NCBI GenBank assembly: GCA_028689195.1
Contig: JAQTWR010000200.1
Location: 1-5,780, forward strand
DNA: 5,780 bases
Source: Anaerolineales bacterium
GTDB taxonomy: Bacteria; Chloroflexota; Anaerolineae; Anaerolineales; Villigracilaceae
Direction of reading: 5' to 3'
Shown one piece after another: positions 1 through 3,136 of the stretch. Position 1 is the first letter of the stretch; the number at the start of each line of letters is the position of its first letter. A program made the position numbers and the translations under genes. The notes under the pieces are model-generated. The model had not been told where the DNA came from. It ran no database searches and saw only the letters and a list, made by a program, of their open reading frames with translations.

Positions 1-1
1 C

Positions 2-1297
2 GTCAAAGACAAACTCGCCTCTTACGTCAAAAGCGGACAGTTGGGACCGTTCGGCAATGCGTATTGGGGACACCCCGCGTACAAACTTCCGCCCGAAGCC
101 AATTTGATGGCGGTAGCGCATTACCTCGAAGCCCTCGATTGGCAGCGCGACGTGATTCGCGCCCATGCCATCCTCGGCAGCAAGAACCCGCATTTGCAAA
201 CTTATCTCGTCGGCGGAATGGCGACCCCCATTGACCCGACCAGCCAAGCCGCGCTCAATGCCGATTCAATCGCCATGCTTCAAGGATTGTTCCGCACCGC
301 CAAAGAATTTGTAGACAAAGTCTACCTGCCCGATGTGTTGGCTATTGCGCCGTTCTATCTGGATTGGGCTGCAATCGGCGGCGGATTGGGCAACTACCTC
401 TCTTACGGAGATTTCCCCCAAGCCGACGGCACGTCCTGGCTTCCTTCCGGCTTTATCCTCAACAAAGATTTGGGCAAGGTCAATCCCGTAGATCAGATGA
501 AAATTTCGGAGCATGTCGCCCACTCGTGGTATCAATATGAAGACGAGAAGAAAGGCAAGCATCCGTGGGAAGGCGAAACCAACCCCAACTTTACGGGTCC
601 CAAACCGCCTTATAAATTCCTCGAAACCGACCAGAAATATACGTGGATGAAAGCCCCGCGCCTTGCGGATCACGCGATGGAAGTTGGACCTCTGGCGCGC
701 ATGTTGGTCGCTTACGCCAGCGGACATAAACGCGTTGTGGAAGTCGTCAACTCGGTGTTGAAGGCTCTTGGCGCAGGACCCGAAGCGCTCTTCTCCACGC
801 TGGGACGCACTGCCGCGCGTTGTATCGAAACCGTTATCGTCGCCGAACAGCTCGAACCGTGGACAAATGAACTCATCGCCAACATCGCCAGCGGCGACAT
901 CGCCGTTCACGAAGGCAGCAAATGGGATCCCGCCTCCTGGCCCGCCGAAGCGAAAGGCTGGGGACACACGGAAGCCCCGCGCGGTTCTCTGGGACATTGG
1001 ATTCAAATCAAAGACCAGAAGACGCTCAACTATCAAATGGTCGTCCCAAGCACATGGAATTGCTCGCCGCGCGACGCCACGGGGCAATCTGGCGCGTACG
1101 AATCCGCTTTGGTTGGCACGCCAATCGCCGACGAAAAAATGCCGTTGGAAGTTCTTCGCACCGTTCATTCATTTGACCCATGCATTGCCTGCGGCGTTCA
1201 CCTGTTGGATGTAGACGGCAACGAAATCAATCAAGTCCGCGTGGATACGGTGGATAATTTTGCCAGTCCGCTGCTCAAAATACGCGGAGCGCGCTAG
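2..1297 (+). CDS. hyaB: [NiFe]-hydrogenase large subunit, uptake type, 5'-truncated by window
   Basis: This is the catalytic large subunit of a heterodimeric [NiFe]-hydrogenase, which splits or forms H2 at a Ni-Fe(CN)2CO site. The frame is open from base 2 and gives 431 residues. The start and the N-terminal RICGVC nickel motif lie upstream; I estimate 150-190 residues are missing compared with E. coli HyaB (about 597). Visible in fragment numbering are the family stretch YWGHPxYKLPPEANLM (from residue 21), MEVGPLAR near the middle, EAPRG with the canopy Arg at 327, and the C-terminal DPCIACGVH with Asp392, Ni/Fe ligands Cys394 and Cys397, and His400. The sequence aligns by eye with HyaB throughout, which suggests a group 1 respiratory uptake enzyme. 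A 31-residue tail after His400 is the expected propeptide and is longer than usual. The stop TAG overlaps the protease GTG by one base. The small subunit is presumably upstream and not visible. Confidence 0.96.
   Translation, partial: VKDKLASYVKSGQLGPFGNAYWGHPAYKLPPEANLMAVAHYLEALDWQRDVIRAHAILGSKNPHLQTYLVGGMATPIDPTSQAALNADSIAMLQGLFRTAKEFVDKVYLPDVLAIAPFYLDWAAIGGGLGNYLSYGDFPQADGTSWLPSGFILNKDLGKVNPVDQMKISEHVAHSWYQYEDEKKGKHPWEGETNPNFTGPKPPYKFLETDQKYTWMKAPRLADHAMEVGPLARMLVAYASGHKRVVEVVNSVLKALGAGPEALFSTLGRTAARCIETVIVAEQLEPWTNELIANIASGDIAVHEGSKWDPASWPAEAKGWGHTEAPRGSLGHWIQIKDQKTLNYQMVVPSTWNCSPRDATGQSGAYESALVGTPIADEKMPLEVLRTVHSFDPCIACGVHLLDVDGNEINQVRVDTVDNFASPLLKIRGAR
1202..1294 (+). other. C-terminal propeptide of the large subunit removed during maturation
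   Basis: This segment encodes the 31 residues after the His of DPCIACGVH (His codon 1199-1201). By family knowledge the maturation endopeptidase cuts after this His once nickel is inserted. The peptide begins LLDVDGNE, similar to the VLGDDGSE start of the 15-residue E. coli HyaB peptide. It then continues about 16 residues further and ends with basic residues (LLKIRGAR). The cut position is inferred from homology. Confidence 0.8.
1286..1289 (+). promoter_or_regulatory. Shine-Dalgarno for the maturation protease, inside the large-subunit gene
   Basis: GGAG lies 7 nt before the GTG at 1297, within the last codons of the large-subunit gene. It supports the GTG start despite the 1-nt overlap with the upstream stop, and it fits translational coupling of the protease to its substrate. 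Confidence 0.6.
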
Positions 1298-1788
1298 TGT
1301 TTGAGAAGCCCGCTTATAAAACGCTTGTGCTGGGCGTCGGCAATACTTTGATGTCCGATGAAGGCGTAGGGGTGCATGTCATCGAGCGTTTGCTGGCTGG
1401 CTTTGTGATACCAGAAGAGGTCCAAGTCCTGGATGGGGGCGTGTTGGGCATGGACCTCTTGTATTACCTTGAAGGCATTGAAAATCTCCTCCTCATAGAC
1501 ACGGTCGAAACGCGCAAAGAACCCGGCACGATTATCCGCCTTGAAAACGACGAAGTTCCCGCGTTCCTCTCGATGAAGATTTCCCCGCATCAGGTCGGCG
1601 TGCCGGATATGTTAGCCGCGTCCAGATTAATGGACTTATATCCCAAGCGGATTGTTCTTTGGGGCATTCAGCCTGAATGGCTGGATATGGGGCTGGATGT
1701 ATCGCCGCTGGTTGAATCCAAGATTGATATTCTTGTGCACAACGTTGTCGCGCAGCTCAAAGACTGGGGACACGCCGTTACGCCGTAA
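1297..1788 (+). CDS. hyaD: Hydrogenase maturation endopeptidase (HybD/HyaD/HupD family, M52)
   Basis: A nickel-sensing cytoplasmic protease of 163 aa that removes the C-terminal propeptide from the large subunit after Ni insertion. The N-terminal LVLGVGNTLMSDEGVGV is the family signature. The three metal ligands known from E. coli HybD (Glu16, Asp62, His93) correspond to Glu22, Asp68 (LLLIDTV) and His98 (KISPHQVG). LDGGVLGMDLL (45-55) is also conserved. The length matches HybD (164 aa), and by eye the sequence is closer to HybD than to the longer HyaD. The start is GTG in a TAGTG overlap with the large-subunit stop, preceded by GGAG, so the two are almost certainly translated from one mRNA. 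Its immediate neighbour is the likely substrate. The symbol hyaD follows the operon position; hybD or hupD would be equally defensible. Confidence 0.96.
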   Translation: MFEKPAYKTLVLGVGNTLMSDEGVGVHVIERLLAGFVIPEEVQVLDGGVLGMDLLYYLEGIENLLLIDTVETRKEPGTIIRLENDEVPAFLSMKISPHQVGVPDMLAASRLMDLYPKRIVLWGIQPEWLDMGLDVSPLVESKIDILVHNVVAQLKDWGHAVTP

Positions 1789-1812
1789 ATTGATTTTGAA
1801 TTTGCCTAATTA

Positions 1813-1849
1813 TGAGGAAAGTTGTCCAGAAATGCGATGACTTTCCTCA
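1813..1849 (+). repeat. Hairpin: 10-bp perfect inverted repeat after the protease gene
   Basis: TGAGGAAAGT (1813-1822) is the exact reverse complement of ACTTTCCTCA (1840-1849). As RNA, four more pairs including two G-U wobbles (TGTC/GATG) close the loop to 9 nt. It begins 25 nt after the protease stop. No run of Ts follows directly, only CTTCTTTATC, so an intrinsic terminator is possible but not convincing. It could instead be a 3'-end stabilising hairpin or a copy of an interspersed palindrome. Confidence 0.6.
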
Positions 1850-1878
1850 CTTCTTTATCAGGCAGAATGAAGTTTAAT

Positions 1879-1887
1879 TGCTATCAT
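1879..1887 (+). promoter_or_regulatory. Possible extended -10 promoter for the hyp genes
   Basis: TGCTATCAT fits an extended -10 element (TG-N-TATCAT, 5 of 6 matches to TATAAT). It sits about 90 nt before the hypA ATG in the largest spacer of the cluster, downstream of the 1813-1849 hairpin. No good -35 is seen at 16-18 nt. This is inferred from sequence only; a short motif like this can occur by chance in AT-rich DNA. Confidence 0.25.
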
Positions 1888-1897
1888 AGAGGTCTTT

Positions 1898-1967
1898 TCC
1901 ACGAAGAACACGAATAGGCACGAAAAGAAAAAAATTGAAATTCGTGTTTTTTAGCGACCTTCGTGGA
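1898..1967 (+). repeat. Two-step inverted repeat built from CACGAA units, abutting hypA
   Basis: The outer arms are TCCACGAAG (1898-1906) and CTTCGTGGA (1959-1967), 9 of 9 paired. The inner arms are AACACGAAT (1907-1914 plus T1915) and ATTCGTGTT (1940-1948), also 9 of 9. A 10-nt bulge (1949-1958) lies on the right side. CACGAA recurs directly at 1900, 1909 and 1919 (period 9-10), and TTCGTG at 1941 and 1961. The right end is only 9 nt from the hypA start, so the hairpin would overlap its ribosome-binding region. It looks like an interspersed repeat of the CCACGAAG-n-ACACGAA kind that I have the impression is common in some environmental bacterial genomes. Copy number here is unknown. Confidence 0.75.
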
Positions 1968-1976
1968 TAAAAAATT

Positions 1977-2318
1977 ATGCATGAACTTGCCGTCACTCAA
2001 AGCATTCTCGATATCGCCCTGCGCCACGCGCAAGAAGCGGACGCGAAAAGAATCACGAGCATCAATTTGGTGGTCGGCGAGTTCGCGTCCATTGTGGACG
2101 ACTCGGTTCAATTCTATTGGGACTTGCTCGCCGAAGACACCATCGCCAAAGGCGCGCAACTCCGCTTTGAGCGCATTGTCGGCGAGATGACCTGCACCCA
2201 TTGTCAAAATTCTTTCCATCCACAGGAACTTGATTTTGCCTGCCCAAATTGCGGAAGTCAATTTGTGCAAATCACCAAAGGCGACGAGTTCCGCGTGGAT
2301 AGTATTGACGTGGAATGA
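1977..2318 (+). CDS. hypA: Hydrogenase nickel-insertion metallochaperone HypA
   Basis: HypA delivers nickel to the hydrogenase large-subunit precursor together with the GTPase HypB. The 113-aa product has the usual length. It opens with Met-His-Glu (His2 is the family's nickel ligand, so this ATG is certain) and the conserved MHELAVTQSIL. It carries the structural zinc site as two CxxC motifs, Cys73/Cys76 and Cys89/Cys92, the same positions as in E. coli HypA. The C-terminal GDEFRVDSIDVE is the expected closing strand. It lies 188 nt after the protease gene and 113 nt before hypB. There is no strong Shine-Dalgarno: only GTGGA (1963-1967 region), supplied by the right arm of the upstream repeat, at about 9 nt. 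Expression may therefore depend on that repeat's folding. Confidence 0.98.
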   Translation: MHELAVTQSILDIALRHAQEADAKRITSINLVVGEFASIVDDSVQFYWDLLAEDTIAKGAQLRFERIVGEMTCTHCQNSFHPQELDFACPNCGSQFVQITKGDEFRVDSIDVE

Positions 2319-2323
2319 ATTAT

Positions 2324-2416
2324 GTCATTGCGAGGGCGCTCTTGTTCTTTGCCCGAAGCAATCTCCTATAATATCGGAGACTGCTTCGCCGAAGAACAAA
2401 AACGGCTCGCAGTGAC
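2324..2416 (+). repeat. 93-nt imperfect palindrome filling the hypA-hypB spacer
   Basis: The termini GTCATTGCGAG (2324-2334) and CTCGCAGTGAC (2406-2416) pair over 11 positions with one G-U. TTGTTCTT (2342-2349) pairs with AAGAACAA (2392-2399). CCGAAGCAATCTCC pairs with GGAGACTGCTTCGC over roughly 2354-2366/2376-2388 with one mismatch. The apical loop is 2367-2375 (TATAATATC). The terminal and central blocks resemble a palindromic repeat family seen in many bacterial genomes (TCATTGCGAG ... GAAGCAATCTCC). It covers 93 of the 113 spacer bases. It has no protein-coding content, and the hypB Shine-Dalgarno lies just outside it. Confidence 0.85.
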
Positions 2417-2422
2417 GCCCCT

Positions 2423-2426
2423 GGAG
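2423..2426 (+). promoter_or_regulatory. Shine-Dalgarno of hypB
   Basis: GGAG lies 5 nt before the ATG at 2432 and 7 nt beyond the end of the palindrome. It fixes the hypB start and shows that the repeat did not disrupt the ribosome-binding site. Confidence 0.7.
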
Positions 2427-2431
2427 TCCTT

Positions 2432-3100
2432 ATGACCATACGCGTTCCAATCGTAGAAAATATTCTAAACGCCAACGATCGCCTGGCGGAAGAAAATCGC
2501 GCGCGGATCGAATCTGCGGGCGTGTTTTCCATCAACATTATGGCTTCTCCCGGCGCGGGCAAGACCTCGCTCATCGAGCAGACTTTGCCGCGCTTGAAAG
2601 ACAAACTGCGCGTGGCGGTTGTGGATGGCGACATCGCCACGTCCATTGACGCGGACCGCGCGGCAAACGCGGGCGCGCAAGCCGCCATTCAAGTCAACAC
2701 CGGCGGCGATTGTCATCTCGACGCGGTTATGCTGCGCGGCGCGTTGGAACAACTTGACCTCAATCAGTTTGATTTGCTCATTGTCGAAAATGTCGGCAAT
2801 CTCGTTTGCCCTTCCAGTTTCAAACTTGGCACGCACAAATCCATTTTGATCGCGTCCATTCCCGAAGGCGACGACAAGCCCTATAAATATCCGGGCATGT
2901 ATCGCGGCGTGGACGCGCTGGTCATTAACAAAATTGATTTACTCCCCTATGTCCCTTTCAAAATGGATTACTTCAAACATGGCGTGGAAGTGTTGAATCC
3001 CGGCGTGCTCACATTTCCGCTTTCGGCGAAAACAGGCGAAGGCATGGATGCGTGGGTGGAGTGGATAATAAAAAATGTAGATGGTATTCGTAGTGAGTAA
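2432..3100 (+). CDS. hypB: Hydrogenase nickel-incorporation GTPase HypB (short form, no His-rich N-terminus)
   Basis: HypB is a SIMIBI-class GTPase that drives nickel transfer through HypA to the hydrogenase precursor. The product is 222 aa. Walker A is SPGAGKTS (39-46). The switch/metal region holds the Cys94-His95 pair in GGDCHLDA, followed by ENVGNLVCP with Cys126; together these correspond to the G-domain Ni/Zn site of E. coli HypB. NKID (166-169) gives guanine specificity. The protein starts directly at the helix TIRVPIVENIL. It lacks both the CxxCGC high-affinity nickel motif of E. coli and the polyhistidine stretch of rhizobial HypB, so it should be a pure GTPase/metal-relay form without nickel storage. 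The start is supported by GGAG at 5 nt. The stop TAA lies inside the next inverted repeat, so the last residues may be repeat-derived. Confidence 0.98.
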   Translation: MTIRVPIVENILNANDRLAEENRARIESAGVFSINIMASPGAGKTSLIEQTLPRLKDKLRVAVVDGDIATSIDADRAANAGAQAAIQVNTGGDCHLDAVMLRGALEQLDLNQFDLLIVENVGNLVCPSSFKLGTHKSILIASIPEGDDKPYKYPGMYRGVDALVINKIDLLPYVPFKMDYFKHGVEVLNPGVLTFPLSAKTGEGMDAWVEWIIKNVDGIRSE

Positions 3101-3133
3101 TTGGTAATTAGTAATTTTGCCAATTGCCAATTA
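3098..3133 (+). repeat. Heptad-built inverted repeat between hypB and hypF
   Basis: TAATTGGTAATT (3098-3109) pairs with AATTGCCAATTA (3122-3133): 12 pairs including one G-U, with a 12-nt loop. The element is made of 7-nt direct repeats: TAATTGG, TAATTAG, TAATTTT on the left (3098, 3105, 3112) and GCCAATT twice on the right (3119, 3126). Its first three bases are the hypB stop codon, and it ends 3 nt before the hypF ATG, so in mRNA it would form a stem exactly between stop and start. No Shine-Dalgarno is visible for hypF. Confidence 0.75.
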
Positions 3134-3136
3134 TTT

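Noticed and set aside
266..1168. 300-codon open frame on the minus strand opposite the large-subunit gene
   Set aside because: It is a shadow of the strongly conserved hydrogenase gene; the translation is Arg-rich, has no recognisable domain and no credible start context.
2..1297. Assignment of oxygen tolerance (group 1d-type)
   Set aside because: This depends on the extra cysteines of the small subunit, which is outside the window.
1813..1860. Classical Rho-independent terminator after the protease gene
   Set aside because: The stem is good but AT-rich, and no continuous T-run follows; kept as a hairpin only.
1789..1976. Small gene in the protease-hypA spacer
   Set aside because: No frame has a plausible start with a ribosome site and coding composition; the short frames cross the hairpins and end quickly.
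1898..2416. CRISPR array
   Set aside because: The repeats are different palindromes in separate spacers, with no regular direct-repeat/spacer alternation.
3101..3136. TTG at 3101 as the hypF start (12 extra residues)
   Set aside because: The extra residues are encoded by the intergenic heptad repeat and do not resemble HypF N-termini; ATG 3137 places catalytic Arg20 and Asn38 at the expected distance.
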